Of a DNA stretch of 64,000 nt, positions 19,696-28,472 are shown in pieces. The DNA comes from Pseudomonas farsensis. Its GTDB lineage: Bacteria; Pseudomonadota; Gammaproteobacteria; Pseudomonadales; Pseudomonadaceae. The stretch is taken from contig NZ_JABWRF020000001.1 of NCBI RefSeq assembly GCF_014268805.2, forward strand, positions 496,001-560,000, given 5' to 3'. Each line of letters starts with the position of its first letter. Positions within the stretch are counted from its first letter, which is position 1. A model generated the notes under the pieces. That model had not been told where the DNA came from. It was given only the letters and a program-made list of their open reading frames with translations, and ran no database searches. The translations under genes were made by a program, and so were the position numbers.

Positions 19696-20074
19696 GGCAT
19701 ACCTTCACGGTTGCAATCGCGGGCTTCTTGGCGCGATCAGTCAGTTTGTAATGCGCCGATTGTACCCTGACTTAGGTAGCTACCTATGTAGTACGTGCAT
19801 CCCCTATGCAAGATCGGCATTAGCGCATTGGTCATTACCTGCATGGCAGCATGATATCGTGCGAGGGCCGCAGAGGCTGAAATCCGCGGGCTGCACCGAC
19901 TTGGTGCAACCATTTGTCGCAGGGTTTCGCGTTGCAGTAAGTCCACACCTTCTATTCCTCTGCCTGCATGTCGAGCATGACCGCCCTGATGGCGACGGTT
20001 GGAACAGTCAGGTAGACCCGGTACAGGGGTCGGTTGTCAGCCGTTCAACATTTCTTATTACAAGCGGAGTGATC
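19696..20074. other. 379-base intergenic region with two palindromes
   Basis: No gene was recognised. It holds a perfect 14-base palindrome TAGGTAGCTACCTA (19773-19786) near a minus-strand -10-like TACAAT (19759-19764), likely for the exporter gene. TGCACC and GGTGCA face each other 5 bases apart at 19892-19908. The plus-strand promoter of the decarboxylase gene should lie in the right part, but I see no clear -35/-10 pair. Confidence 0.5.
19773..19786. promoter_or_regulatory. Perfect palindrome upstream of the DHA2 exporter
   Basis: TAGGTAGCTACCTA is a 14-base perfect palindrome, 78 bases before the GTG start and overlapping the expected -35 position of a minus-strand promoter whose -10 would be TACAAT. 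This is an operator-like position. No regulator gene is adjacent. Confidence 0.45.
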
Positions 20075-20944
20075 ATGCCCAAGGCTTCCCACCAAGATCT
20101 GCGTTTTGCCTTCCGCGAGCTGCTTGCGTCAGGTTCGTGCTATCACACCGCGTCGGTGTTTGACCCCATGTCCGCGCGCATCGCCGCCGACCTGGGTTTT
20201 GAAGTTGGCATCCTCGGCGGCTCGGTCGCCTCCTTGCAGGTGCTGGCCGCTCCGGACTTTGCCCTGATTACCCTGAGCGAGTTCGTCGAGCAGGCCACCC
20301 GCATCGGCCGCGTCGCGCAGTTGCCGGTACTCGCCGATGCCGATCACGGTTACGGCAATGCCCTGAACGTGATGCGCACGGTGGTTGAACTGGAGCGCGC
20401 AGGCGTTGCGGCGCTGACCATCGAAGATACCTTGCTGCCGGCCCAGTTCGGGCGCAAATCCACTGACCTGATTTCGGTGGACGAAGGCGTGGGCAAGATC
20501 CGTGCAGCCCTGGAGGCGCGGGTTGACGCTTCGCTGGCCATTATTGCCCGGACCAACGCAGGCGTGCTCACCACCGAAGAAATCATCGTGCGCACGCAGA
20601 GCTACCAGAAGGCCGGGGCTGATGGTATCTGCATGGTGGGTGTGAAGGACTTCGATCACCTCGAACAGATCGCCGAGCACCTGACCGTGCCGCTGATGCT
20701 GGTGACCTACGGCAACCCGAACCTGCGCGACGACGAGCGCCTGGCGCGGCTTGGCGTGCGTATCGTGGTCGACGGCCACGCCGCTTACTTTGCAGCGATC
20801 AAAGCCACCTACGACTGCCTGCGCCTGCAGCGCGGCCAGCAGAACAAGTCGGAAAACCTCAGCGCTACCGAGCTTTCGCATACCTATACCCAGCCTGAGG
20901 ACTACATCCGCTGGGCCAAGGAATACATGAGCGTCGAGGAGTAA
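20075..20944 (+). CDS. Oxaloacetate decarboxylase-like protein (ICL/PEP mutase superfamily)
   Basis: The 289-residue protein belongs to the isocitrate lyase/PEP mutase superfamily. It has the metal-binding [17 protein letters not shown] segment at about residues 88-104, and [16 protein letters not shown] replaces the catalytic loop of lyases. Its length and sequence resemble PA4872 of P. aeruginosa, shown to decarboxylate oxaloacetate. The start is ATG at 20075 after AAGCGGAGTGATC; an upstream in-frame extension to 19541 has no coding character. It has no operon partner and is followed by a repeat cluster. Confidence 0.82.
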   Translation: MPKASHQDLRFAFRELLASGSCYHTASVFDPMSARIAADLGFEVGILGGSVASLQVLAAPDFALITLSEFVEQATRIGRVAQLPVLADADHGYGNALNVMRTVVELERAGVAALTIEDTLLPAQFGRKSTDLISVDEGVGKIRAALEARVDASLAIIARTNAGVLTTEEIIVRTQSYQKAGADGICMVGVKDFDHLEQIAEHLTVPLMLVTYGNPNLRDDERLARLGVRIVVDGHAAYFAAIKATYDCLRLQRGQQNKSENLSATELSHTYTQPEDYIRWAKEYMSVEE

Positions 20945-21326
20945 GCGCCTCACCTGGCCCTGGGTGGCTGAGCCGTTCTCGGTAGCCCCCGCTCGGGCCT
21001 CATCGCAGGCTGTCGCCAGCTCCCACAGGAATCTGGGCCAGGCCTGGTGTTGGGGCGGTGCGCGATGTCTGTAGGAGCGGCCTCGTGTCGCGAAAGGGCT
21101 GCGTAGCAGCCCCGACGAATCTGCATGAGGCACAAATCCTGGGGCCGCTTCGCAGCCCTTTCGCGACACAAGGCCGCTCCTACACAATCAAAAGCGACTT
21201 GCCTGAAACCATAGAATCTCCCACAGAGGCCGCGTCAGGCTGCGATATTGATGTCTGGCTGAGGCCCCTGTGGGAGCTGGCGACAGCCTGCGATGAGGCC
21301 GGGACAGGCTTGCCCTGAAACACCGG
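20945..21326. repeat. Cluster of intergenic repeats (382 bases)
   Basis: No gene here. It contains one GTGGGAGCTGGCGACAGCC unit at 20996-21028 (minus) and another at 21268-21300 (plus). Between them, at 21070-21184, is an inverted pair of TGTAGGAGCGGCCTCGTGTC, continuing CGCGAAAGGGCTGCG. The next 70 bases match, in reverse orientation, sequences at 23945-24003 and 62130-62220. The pair could form a stem of about 40 bp. Confidence 0.85.
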
Positions 21327-22238
21327 CTATATCCCCAACCCCCGATCCCACTCCGGCTCCCCGGCAAACCGCTCCACCAGAAAATCCACCATGCTGCGCA
21401 GGCTTGCGGGCATGTGCTTGCGTGAGGTGTACACCGCACTCAAGGTCAGCTCTCGCGGCCGGGCACCAGGTAGCAAGCGCACAAGCTCGCCGCTGCGAAT
21501 GGCACTGGCGGCCTGGTAACTGGGCAGCATGGCAATACCCACCCCAGCCAGCGCCGCACGCTGCAAGGTCATCGCCTCGTTCGCGCTGATGTTGCCCTGC
21601 ACCGGTACCGCAAGTTCCACACCCTGCACCTCGAAATGCCACAGGTTATGGCCGAAATAGGCGTGGGTCAGGCAGTTGTGCAGGGCAAGGTCCGCCACCT
21701 GCTGCGGCGTGCCATGTTCATCGAGGTAGGCCGGGCTTGCGCATATCACCGAGCGGCATACGCTCAGGCGCCGGGCTATCAGGCTGGGGTCGATGTCGCT
21801 GCTGGTTCGAATAGCCAGGTCGATGCGCTCATCCACCAGGTTGACCGTGCGATCGAGCATCTGTAGCTCCACCTTCACCCCTGGGTAGCGCTTGATGTAG
21901 GCCGCCAGCGCATCCACCAACTGGGCCTGGCCGAATGAGGTGCTGACACTGATGCGCAGCTCGCCGCGTGGCGCATCGTCGGGCTGGCGCACGGCGTCTT
22001 GCAGGTCGCCTGCCAGCGCGAGCATCTGCCGGCACCGGGGCAGGGTTTCCTGGCCTGCGGCGGTCAGGCTGAGTTTGCGGGTGGTGCGCTGCATCAGCCG
22101 CGCGCCCACCCAGTCCTCAAGTTCTGCCAGATAGCGCGAGACCACGGGCCGTGAAAGCCCCAGATGATCGGCCGCCGCCGACTGGCTGCCGAGGTCGACG
22201 ACGCTGACAAACACGCGCATGGCGTTGAGCCGGTCCAT
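21327..22238 (-). CDS. LysR-family regulator, probably of the divergent MBL-fold gene
   Basis: The 303-residue protein starts MDRLNAMRVFVSVVDLGSQS with a CrgA-type winged helix (SAAADHLGLSRPVVSRYLAE) and a LysR substrate domain. It is divergent from the metallo-beta-lactamase-fold gene at 22341, with a 102-base gap, the classic arrangement for a LysR regulator and its target. Ligand unknown. Confidence 0.88.
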   Translation of the reverse strand: MDRLNAMRVFVSVVDLGSQSAAADHLGLSRPVVSRYLAELEDWVGARLMQRTTRKLSLTAAGQETLPRCRQMLALAGDLQDAVRQPDDAPRGELRISVSTSFGQAQLVDALAAYIKRYPGVKVELQMLDRTVNLVDERIDLAIRTSSDIDPSLIARRLSVCRSVICASPAYLDEHGTPQQVADLALHNCLTHAYFGHNLWHFEVQGVELAVPVQGNISANEAMTLQRAALAGVGIAMLPSYQAASAIRSGELVRLLPGARPRELTLSAVYTSRKHMPASLRSMVDFLVERFAGEPEWDRGLGI

Positions 22239-22340
22239 GATTTGCCCGATTTCAGAAATAAACTATGTCGAAGCATCGCATTTTTTGTATCGGATCGGGC
22301 AACTAAGCTGTGGTTCTTCGCATCGTTACTGGAACCGCCC

Positions 22341-23219
22341 ATGTCTCTATTCACTCCGCTGCGCGGGCTGTTGCTGGCCAGTGTGCTGCTCACCGGCCCC
22401 GTTGCCGTTGCCGCCGAGCCGCTGTCGCTGGACGTCTACAACCCTGGCAGCGAGGCCATCTTCCCGGTCAGCTCGGTGGTGGTCAGTGGCCAGCATGACG
22501 CCATCCTGATCGACGCCCAGTTCGGCAAGGCCCAGGCCGCCCAGCTGGTGCAACGCCTGCGCGCCAGCGGCAAGCGCTTGACCACTATTTATATAAGCCA
22601 TGGCGACCCGGACTATTACTTCGGCCTGGATACCATCACCCAGGCCTTCCCCCAGGCCCGTGTGGTCGCCTCGGCGGCAACCGTTGCCCACATTCGCCAG
22701 ACCATGGACGCCAAGCTGGCGTACTGGGGCCCGCAGATGGGGACCGACCGCCCGGCAAAACTGCTGCTGCCTGCGGTACTGGAAGGCAATCGGCTGGAGC
22801 TGGAAGGCAAGGCTCTGGAGGTGGTCGGGCTGGATGGCCCGCAGCCTGAACGCAGTGTTGTCTGGATTCCCTCCATCAAAGCCGTGGTCGGTGGCGTGGT
22901 GGTGTCCGAGCATATTCATGTGTGGATGGCCGATACGCAAAGTGCCCAGTCGCATGCCGATTGGCTCGCCACCCTGGCCGCTATCGAGCGCCTGCAGCCG
23001 CGCACGGTGATCCCCGGCCACTACCTGGGTGACAGCAGCCGCAATGTGCAGGCGGTGCGTTTCACCGCCGATTACATCCGCGCCTTTGACGCAGAGGCTG
23101 CCAAGGCGGCCAACGCCGCCGAGCTGATCGCAGCGATGAAGCAGCGCTACCCGGGCCTTGCCGACGAGAGCTCGCTTGAGCTGAGCGCCAAGGTCGCCAA
23201 GGGCGAAATGAAGTGGTAA
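22341..23219 (+). CDS. Exported metallo-beta-lactamase-fold protein with altered metal motif
   Basis: The 292-residue protein has a signal peptide (MSLFTPLRGLLLASVLLTGP, cleavage near AVAAEP) and an MBL fold. The usual HxHxDH zinc motif reads HGDPDY at ISHGDPDYYFGLD: the first His and the Asp remain, but the second His is Asp and the last His is Tyr. A later metal-type His is kept in VIPGHYLGD. Hydrolytic activity is therefore uncertain. The ATG at 22341 is the start that gives a signal peptide. The next gene follows after 28 bases. Confidence 0.8.
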   Translation: MSLFTPLRGLLLASVLLTGPVAVAAEPLSLDVYNPGSEAIFPVSSVVVSGQHDAILIDAQFGKAQAAQLVQRLRASGKRLTTIYISHGDPDYYFGLDTITQAFPQARVVASAATVAHIRQTMDAKLAYWGPQMGTDRPAKLLLPAVLEGNRLELEGKALEVVGLDGPQPERSVVWIPSIKAVVGGVVVSEHIHVWMADTQSAQSHADWLATLAAIERLQPRTVIPGHYLGDSSRNVQAVRFTADYIRAFDAEAAKAANAAELIAAMKQRYPGLADESSLELSAKVAKGEMKW

Positions 23220-23247
23220 CCCCTATTCACCTGACGGAGTATCTCCC

Positions 23248-23862
23248 ATGAGCAAGATCGCAATTATCGGCGCCACCGGGCGTGCTGGCAGCCAACTGCT
23301 GGAAGAAGCGCTGCGCCGTGGCCACAGTGTCGTGGCCATCGCCCGCGACCCCTCGGTGTTGCAGGGGCGCGAAGGCGTAACCGTGAAGGCGCTGGACGCC
23401 AAGGACAGCGCGGCGCTGCAAGCGGCCATTGCCGGTACTGACGCCGTATTGAGCGCCGCGCATTTTGCCACCCTTGCGCCGCAGGCCATCATCGAGCCGG
23501 TCAAGCGTGCCGGCGTCAAGCGCCTGCTGGTGGTGGGCGGCGCCGGTAGCCTGTTGCTGCCGTCGGGGCAGCGGGTGATCGACAGTCCGGATTTCCCCGA
23601 GGCTTATAAAGCCGAAGCCACCGCCGGGGCGCAGTTTCTCGAGACGCTGCGCCAGGAGCCGGCGCTGGACTGGACCTTTCTCTCGCCGTCGGCAGAGTTT
23701 GTCGAAGGTGAACGCAGCGGGGGCTATGTGCTGGGCAAGGATCACTTGTTGATTGGCGCTGATGGTCGAAGCTGGATCACCTTTGCCGATTACGCCATTG
23801 CTTTGCTTGATGAGCTGGAAAAGCCGGCGCATTCGCGGGCGCGGTTTACCGTTGGGTATTGA
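23248..23862 (+). CDS. NAD(P)H-binding Rossmann protein (NmrA-like)
   Basis: The 204-residue protein is a short-chain Rossmann protein of the atypical SDR/NAD(P)-binding type. It opens MSKIAIIGATGRAGSQLLEE, the dinucleotide-binding GxTGxxG loop, followed by RRGHSVVAIARDP. YKAEATAGAQFLETLR holds the Tyr/Lys region, and the protein lacks a long C-terminal substrate domain. It is probably co-transcribed with the MBL-fold gene (28-base gap; ATG after TGACGGAGTATCTCCC). Substrate unknown; it may sense redox state or act as a reductase. Confidence 0.85.
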   Translation: MSKIAIIGATGRAGSQLLEEALRRGHSVVAIARDPSVLQGREGVTVKALDAKDSAALQAAIAGTDAVLSAAHFATLAPQAIIEPVKRAGVKRLLVVGGAGSLLLPSGQRVIDSPDFPEAYKAEATAGAQFLETLRQEPALDWTFLSPSAEFVEGERSGGYVLGKDHLLIGADGRSWITFADYAIALLDELEKPAHSRARFTVGY

Positions 23863-23944
23863 GCCGGGCCACACATAGCCGGGGCCGCGTTGCGGCCATT
23901 CGCGGCGGGCGGGCATTCCAAGCAAGCCCGCTCCGAAAGAGATC

Positions 23945-24060
23945 GCGCATAGTCGCAATATTGAGGCCTTGCCCAGATCCTGTGGGAGATTCTATGGTTT
24001 TGTACAAGCCTGTTCCCGCCAGATATATCTCCTTGTGGCGAGCGGGCTTGCCCCGCGAAA
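23945..24060. repeat. Composite intergenic repeat
   Basis: CGCATAGTCGCAATATTGAG, then TGTGGGAGATTCTATGGTTT (23981-24000), matches parts of 62130-62190 and the reverse of 21200-21255. It is followed by TTGTGGCGAGCGGGCTTGCC at about 24034. It lies between convergent genes. Confidence 0.75.
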
Positions 24061-24080
24061 ACCGGCATAGCCGGTGCCAG

Positions 24081-24959
24081 CTACACCCCGGCACTGCGCG
24101 CCTGCAGCCACGCCATCAACTGCGCCAACCCCGGCGCCACGGCCTTGCCTGGGCTGACCAGGTAATAGCCTTTGCCCGTCATCACCTTCAGCGCAAACGG
24201 CATGCACAGCCGCCCACTGCGCAGGTCATCGCCGATCAGCGCCCAATCACCTATCGCCACGCCGGTGCCTTGCGAAGCCATGGCCATCGCCATGTCCAGG
24301 GTTTCAAAATGCTGCCTCGGCCCTTGCAGCTCGAAGTTGACACCCGCCGCTTGCAGCCACAACTGCCAGTCATGCTCGTCGCGCGAGGGGTGAAGCAGCA
24401 TGTGCCGCGCCAGGTCTTGCAACTTGCGCAACGGCAGCGGGCCGTCGAGCAATGACGGGGCACAGACCGGTGTCAGTTGCTCATCGAACAGCTTGCAGAC
24501 CTGTTGGCCTGCATTGGGCACCGCGCCATAGATGACGGCGGCATCGAAGCCCTCACGGCGAAAATCCACACCGTGCTGCACGGTGGTGGTGAGCTCGACC
24601 GGCACGTCCGGGCGCAGCGCCTGCCACTCCATCAAGCGTGGCAACAGCCAGCGCATCACACAGGTCGGCGCCTTGAGCTGCAACGTCGCGCTGCGCCCAC
24701 CCACTTCCTGCACGCCTTGTTCGATCAGGGCAAACACCTGCTGCACGCGGGGCAACCAGTCCTGGCCCTCGCGGGTCAGCGCCAGCCCCCGCGCCTGGCG
24801 CAGAAATAACGGGTAACCCAGTTGCTCCTCCAGCGCGGCGATCTGGCGGCTGACCGCGCCCTGGGTGATGTGCAACTGCGCCGCCGCGCGGGTGAAGTTG
24901 CAGTGCCGGGCGGTGATCAGGAAGGTGTGCAGGGCAGGCAGCGGCGGCAGACGGGACAT
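24081..24959 (-). CDS. LysR-family regulator (GcvA-like)
   Basis: The 292-residue protein starts MSRLPPLPALHTFLITARHC with a GcvA/TrpI-type winged helix (ITQGAVSRQIAALEEQLGYP) and effector domain. I chose the ATG at 24959 because this N-terminus is the conserved one; the frame extends 47 codons further without support. It is divergent from the ThDP-dependent decarboxylase gene (112-base gap) and probably regulates it. Confidence 0.87.
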   Translation of the reverse strand: MSRLPPLPALHTFLITARHCNFTRAAAQLHITQGAVSRQIAALEEQLGYPLFLRQARGLALTREGQDWLPRVQQVFALIEQGVQEVGGRSATLQLKAPTCVMRWLLPRLMEWQALRPDVPVELTTTVQHGVDFRREGFDAAVIYGAVPNAGQQVCKLFDEQLTPVCAPSLLDGPLPLRKLQDLARHMLLHPSRDEHDWQLWLQAAGVNFELQGPRQHFETLDMAMAMASQGTGVAIGDWALIGDDLRSGRLCMPFALKVMTGKGYYLVSPGKAVAPGLAQLMAWLQARSAGV

Positions 24960-25071
24960 TGGTGTAAGCCATGATGTGAGGACATGGCGAGTATGTGTTT
25001 TTTTGCATTGTCGCGGTAGCAGCGGCTTGTTTCCATGAAGACTGATTTCAACAAGAATCGGGTATTGGATA

Positions 25072-26694
25072 ATGGCAACCTGTGGCGAAGTGCTGGTCAA
25101 ACTCCTCGAAGGCTATGGCGTGGAGCATGTCTTCGGTATTCCTGGTGTGCATACCGTGGAGCTGTATCGCGGGCTGGCGGGGTCGTCGATCCGCCATATC
25201 ACCCCGCGCCACGAGCAGGGCGCCGGGTTCATGGCTGATGGCTATTCGCGCACCCGCGCCAAACCGGGTGTGTGTTTCATCATCACCGGCCCCGGCATGA
25301 CCAACATCACCACCGCCATGGGCCAGGCCTATGCAGATTCCATCCCCATGCTGGTGATCTCCAGCGTGCAATCGTGCAGCCAGCTGGGCGGCGGGCGCGG
25401 CAAGCTGCACGAGTTGCCCAACCAGGCCGCGCTGGTCGCGGGGGTGGCTGCGTTTTCCCAGACCTTGATGAGCGCCGCTGACCTGCCGCAGATGCTGGCC
25501 AGGGCGTTCGCCGTATTCGACGGCGCCCGCCCGCGCCCGGTGCATATCGAGATTCCGCTGGATGTGCTGGTGGAGCCTGCCGACCACCTGTTGCCCGCAC
25601 GCCCGGTGCGTACCGCTCGCGCCGGTGCTGCGCCGCACATGGTCGCGCAGATGGCGGCGTGCCTTGCTGCTGCGCAGCGACCGTTGATTCTGGCAGGTGG
25701 CGGTGCGCTGAATGCCGGCGCTGAAATTGCGCAGTTGGCCGAGCACCTGCAAGCGCCGGTAGCGCTGACCATCAACGCCAAGGGCCTGTTGCCGGCGAGC
25801 CACCCGCTGCAGATCGGCTCGACCCAGACCTTGCCCGCTACCCGCGAGTTGGTCGCCGAAGCCGATGTGGTGCTGGCCATCGGTACGGAGCTGGCAGAAA
25901 CCGACTACGACGTGACCTTCAAGGGTGGTTTCGACATCCCCGGCAGCCTGTTGCGCGTCGATATCGACCCTGACCAGACGGTACGCAATTACTTGCCTGC
26001 GCTGGCGCTGGTTGCAGATGCCCAGCAAGCCGCACACGCTCTACTGATGGCTCTGCACGGCCACTCGCAGCCTGTGCGGCAGGGCGCCTGGGGCAGCCAG
26101 CGCGCCGCCCGCTTGCGGGAGGCCAATGCAGCGACCTGGGATGCTGCGACCTTGAGCCAGACAGCCCTGCTGAACGCGGTCCTGCACACGCTGCCGGAGG
26201 CCATCCTGGTGGGCGATTCGACGCAACCGGTCTACACCGGCAACCTGACCCTGGACATGCCTGCCCCCCGGCGCTGGTTCAATGCCTCCACCGGCTACGG
26301 CACGTTGGGCTATGCCTTGCCGGCGGCCATTGGTGCCTGGCTGGGCAGCGCCGAGGCCCCGGTGGTGTGCCTGATTGGCGACGGCGGCTTGCAGTTCACC
26401 CTGCCGGAGCTGGCCAGCGCGGTCGAGGCCCAAGTGCCGCTGATCGTGCTGCTGTGGAACAATCAGGGCTATGAGGAAATCAAGAAGTACATGCTTAACC
26501 GCGCCATCGAGCCGGTGGGCGTAGACATCCACACCCCCGACTTCATTGGCGTCGCCCGCGCGCTGGGCGCAGTTGCCGAGGAGGTAGCCGACGTGGCGCA
26601 GTTGCAGGCCGCGTTGCAACGCGCCCAGGGGCTGCGCCGGCCAACCCTGATCCAGGTCGACCAACACCAATGGCAGGCGGCCGTAACGAGCTGA
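25072..26694 (+). CDS. ThDP-dependent decarboxylase, acetolactate synthase-like (AruI-type candidate)
   Basis: The 540-residue protein is a complete ThDP enzyme. The N-terminal PYR domain has FGIPGVHTVELYRGL and the catalytic Glu in RHEQGAGFMADGYSR at about residue 46. A central domain follows (about 190-320). The C-terminal PP domain has the ThDP/Mg motif GDGGLQFTLPELASAVEAQV ending in LLWNNQGY. No small regulatory subunit adjoins it, which argues against anabolic acetolactate synthase. Similar Pseudomonas proteins are called 5-guanidino-2-oxopentanoate decarboxylase (AruI, arginine transaminase pathway), but no aruH-like aminotransferase is nearby. The substrate is open. Confidence 0.75.
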   Translation: MATCGEVLVKLLEGYGVEHVFGIPGVHTVELYRGLAGSSIRHITPRHEQGAGFMADGYSRTRAKPGVCFIITGPGMTNITTAMGQAYADSIPMLVISSVQSCSQLGGGRGKLHELPNQAALVAGVAAFSQTLMSAADLPQMLARAFAVFDGARPRPVHIEIPLDVLVEPADHLLPARPVRTARAGAAPHMVAQMAACLAAAQRPLILAGGGALNAGAEIAQLAEHLQAPVALTINAKGLLPASHPLQIGSTQTLPATRELVAEADVVLAIGTELAETDYDVTFKGGFDIPGSLLRVDIDPDQTVRNYLPALALVADAQQAAHALLMALHGHSQPVRQGAWGSQRAARLREANAATWDAATLSQTALLNAVLHTLPEAILVGDSTQPVYTGNLTLDMPAPRRWFNASTGYGTLGYALPAAIGAWLGSAEAPVVCLIGDGGLQFTLPELASAVEAQVPLIVLLWNNQGYEEIKKYMLNRAIEPVGVDIHTPDFIGVARALGAVAEEVADVAQLQAALQRAQGLRRPTLIQVDQHQWQAAVTS

Positions 26695-26730
26695 ATGCTT
26701 GCCGGTAGTCTCTAACGCGCTGTCGGCGCG

Positions 26731-26782
26731 GGTTTCAGGGCTGCTTTGCAGCCCTGCGCGGGGCAAGCCTGCTCGCCACAAG
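26731..26782. repeat. Intergenic repeat between convergent genes
   Basis: GGGCTGCTTTGCAGCCC hairpin followed by GCGCGGGGCAAGCCTGCTCG, another copy of the GCGGGCTTGCCCCGCG family. It could serve as a bidirectional terminator. Confidence 0.7.
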
Positions 26783-26786
26783 AGGC

Positions 26787-27701
26787 TCAACCGGCGCTGG
26801 CGCGCAGCCGTGCCACATCGCGCAGCGGTGGCGCGCCGTACAGTCGGCTGTATTCACGGCTGAACTGCGACGGGCTCTCGTAGCCCACCCGATAAGCCGC
26901 CACCGCTGCCTCCAGCCCGTCGTTGAGCATCAGCCGCCGCGCTTCTTGCAGGCGCAGCTGCTTCTGGTACTGCAACGGGCTCATCGAGGTCACCGCCTTG
27001 AAGCGGTGGTGCAGGGTCGAAGTGCTCAGGTTCACCTCGCGGGCCAGGTCTTCGATACGCAGTGGTTGCTGGTAATGCTGGTTGAGCCAGGCGATGGCTT
27101 GGCAAACGCGGTGCGTCTGGCTGTTGGCCAGGGCGATTTCATACAGCCGATGGCCCTGCGGCCCTCGCAATAATCGGTAAAGGATCTCGCGACGAAACAG
27201 CGGCGCCAGCATCGCGATATCGCGCGGCGTATCCAGCAAACGCACCAGCCGCAGCAGCGCATCGAGCAACTGCGGGTCGCTCCTTTCTACATACAGGCCG
27301 CGCCCCGATGGCCGGTTGGGCACCAGCATCGGCCCGTTTTCGGCAATCAGTTGGCTGATTTCAGCCGCGTCCAGGTCCAGGCGCAGGCCCAGGCTCGGGT
27401 TTTCCGGGGTAGCGTCCAGGCGCACGCCACTGAGCGGCAGCGTTACCGATACCACCATGTAGTGCAGCGGGTCATAGGCATATTGCTCATCGCCCAGAAA
27501 CAGCGCCTTGCTGCCTTGGGCCAGGATGCACAGCGCCGGTTGCGCCAGGGTCGGCACCGAACGCACGTTCTCGCGATAGGCGGACAGGTACAGATCCTCG
27601 ACCGCCGATACCGGGCCATGCGGGCCGCTGGCGTGGCGCAGAATCAGGCCGGCCAGTTCCTGGCGCTGAAGTTCGAGCGAGGGGTCAAGAGGCTGGGTCA
27701 T
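26787..27701 (-). CDS. AraC-family transcriptional regulator
   Basis: The 304-residue protein has an AraC-type N-terminal ligand domain (CILAQGSKALFLGDEQYAYD, about residues 60-80) and a C-terminal double helix-turn-helix (IEDLAREVNLSTSTLHHRFK; VAAYRVGYESPSQFSREYSR). The ATG at 27701 is preferred over the longer frame to 27893 because the extension runs through a strong palindrome. It is divergent from the ABM-domain gene, and the shared gap contains a perfect 16-bp-arm inverted repeat likely to be its operator. Confidence 0.88.
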   Translation of the reverse strand: MTQPLDPSLELQRQELAGLILRHASGPHGPVSAVEDLYLSAYRENVRSVPTLAQPALCILAQGSKALFLGDEQYAYDPLHYMVVSVTLPLSGVRLDATPENPSLGLRLDLDAAEISQLIAENGPMLVPNRPSGRGLYVERSDPQLLDALLRLVRLLDTPRDIAMLAPLFRREILYRLLRGPQGHRLYEIALANSQTHRVCQAIAWLNQHYQQPLRIEDLAREVNLSTSTLHHRFKAVTSMSPLQYQKQLRLQEARRLMLNDGLEAAVAAYRVGYESPSQFSREYSRLYGAPPLRDVARLRASAG

Positions 27702-27774
27702 GGCGGGGTTTCCTTGGCAGACCGGGCCAGCATAGGTTTGGGCAATGCCGGGCGCTAGTCGAAAGCTGCACGAC

Positions 27775-27812
27775 GATTGCCTGATCCTGCCGTGGTGCAG
27801 GATCAGGCAATC
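27775..27812. promoter_or_regulatory. Perfect 38-base palindrome between araC-type gene and ABM gene
   Basis: GATTGCCTGATCCTGC at 27775-27790 and its exact reverse complement at 27797-27812 flank CGTGGT. It lies midway between two divergent starts. It could be an operator or an RNA hairpin; its size and perfection are unusual for an AraC site. Confidence 0.7.
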
Positions 27813-27904
27813 GGCCGGCAGTAATGGCCTAACGGCACGCGCGGGGCAACGCCTAACCTTGGCTGCCTGGTTATCCCGTCCGCACCGCTTCAAGGAGATC
27901 GTTC

Positions 27905-28198
27905 ATGACCCAGACTCAACCGGTCACCCACCTGGCTTTCATCCGCGCCAGCAACGGTCGCTCGGCAGAACTCGGCATGCGCCTGCGCGACTTGCTGGAG
28001 CCTTCGTTGCGCACGCCAGGTTGCCTGAGTTTCAACGTGCAGCGCTCGCAGGTCGATGCCGACCTGTGGCTGCTCAGCGGCAGCTGGAGCGACCAGCAGG
28101 CGATGCGCGGCTACTTTGCCTCACCCACCCTGCAAGCGTTTGGCGAACTGGTGCAGCAGCAGTTCGTCTCAAGCCTGGACCTGCACACCTTCGCCTAG
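27905..28198 (+). CDS. ABM-domain (antibiotic biosynthesis monooxygenase-like) protein
   Basis: The 97-residue protein is a single ABM-fold domain: LRDLLEPSLRTPGCLSFNVQ then DLWLLSGSWSDQQAMRGYFA and the C-terminal strand SLDLHTFA. Family members are dimeric cofactor-free monooxygenases, heme-degrading enzymes or proteins of unknown role; the sequence alone does not decide. The ATG at 27905 follows CAAGGAGATCGTTC, a strong ribosome-binding site. It is probably the main target of the divergent AraC regulator. Confidence 0.82.
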   Translation: MTQTQPVTHLAFIRASNGRSAELGMRLRDLLEPSLRTPGCLSFNVQRSQVDADLWLLSGSWSDQQAMRGYFASPTLQAFGELVQQQFVSSLDLHTFA

Positions 28199-28238
28199 GG
28201 TGTAGAATGCAGCCCCGATCACACAGGCGCAGCGCAGC

Positions 28239-28472
28239 ATGGCACGTAGAGAATTCACCCACTTTGAAGCAGTTTCGGCAATGGTCCCGGCAGAGGGCGG
28301 CGGCTACCACGCGGCAATCGCCGTCAAAGCCTTGCGCGGTGGCGGTGCCCCGCGCTTTCACAAGGTGCTCGATGGCCAGCTGTTCAAAGGCGCGTTGGCG
28401 GCTGATGAGGCCGCTTGCGCCGAGCTTGAACGCCTGCAAGGCGTAAACGAAGACGGAGAGTTGCAGTACTGA
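28239..28472 (+). CDS. Conserved small hypothetical protein
   Basis: A 77-residue protein starting MARREFTHFEAVSAMVPAEG and ending LERLQGVNEDGELQY. Predicted mixed alpha/beta, no membrane segment, no cysteines. I recognise no domain. It follows the ABM gene by 40 bases on the same strand and converges on the flavin-reductase gene, its stop being directly adjacent to that gene's stop. Coding potential is supported by clean third-position GC bias, but function is unknown. Confidence 0.65.
   Translation: MARREFTHFEAVSAMVPAEGGGYHAAIAVKALRGGGAPRFHKVLDGQLFKGALAADEAACAELERLQGVNEDGELQY

Noticed and set aside
19892..19908. TGCACC-N5-GGTGCA as an NtrC site for the oxaloacetate decarboxylase gene
   Set aside because: A single copy, and no sigma-54 -24/-12 element could be found between it and the gene. 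It remains only a possible palindrome.
28199..28238. Separate promoter for the 77-residue hypothetical gene
   Set aside because: No -35/-10 pair could be recognised in the 40-base gap; read-through from the ABM gene is as likely.
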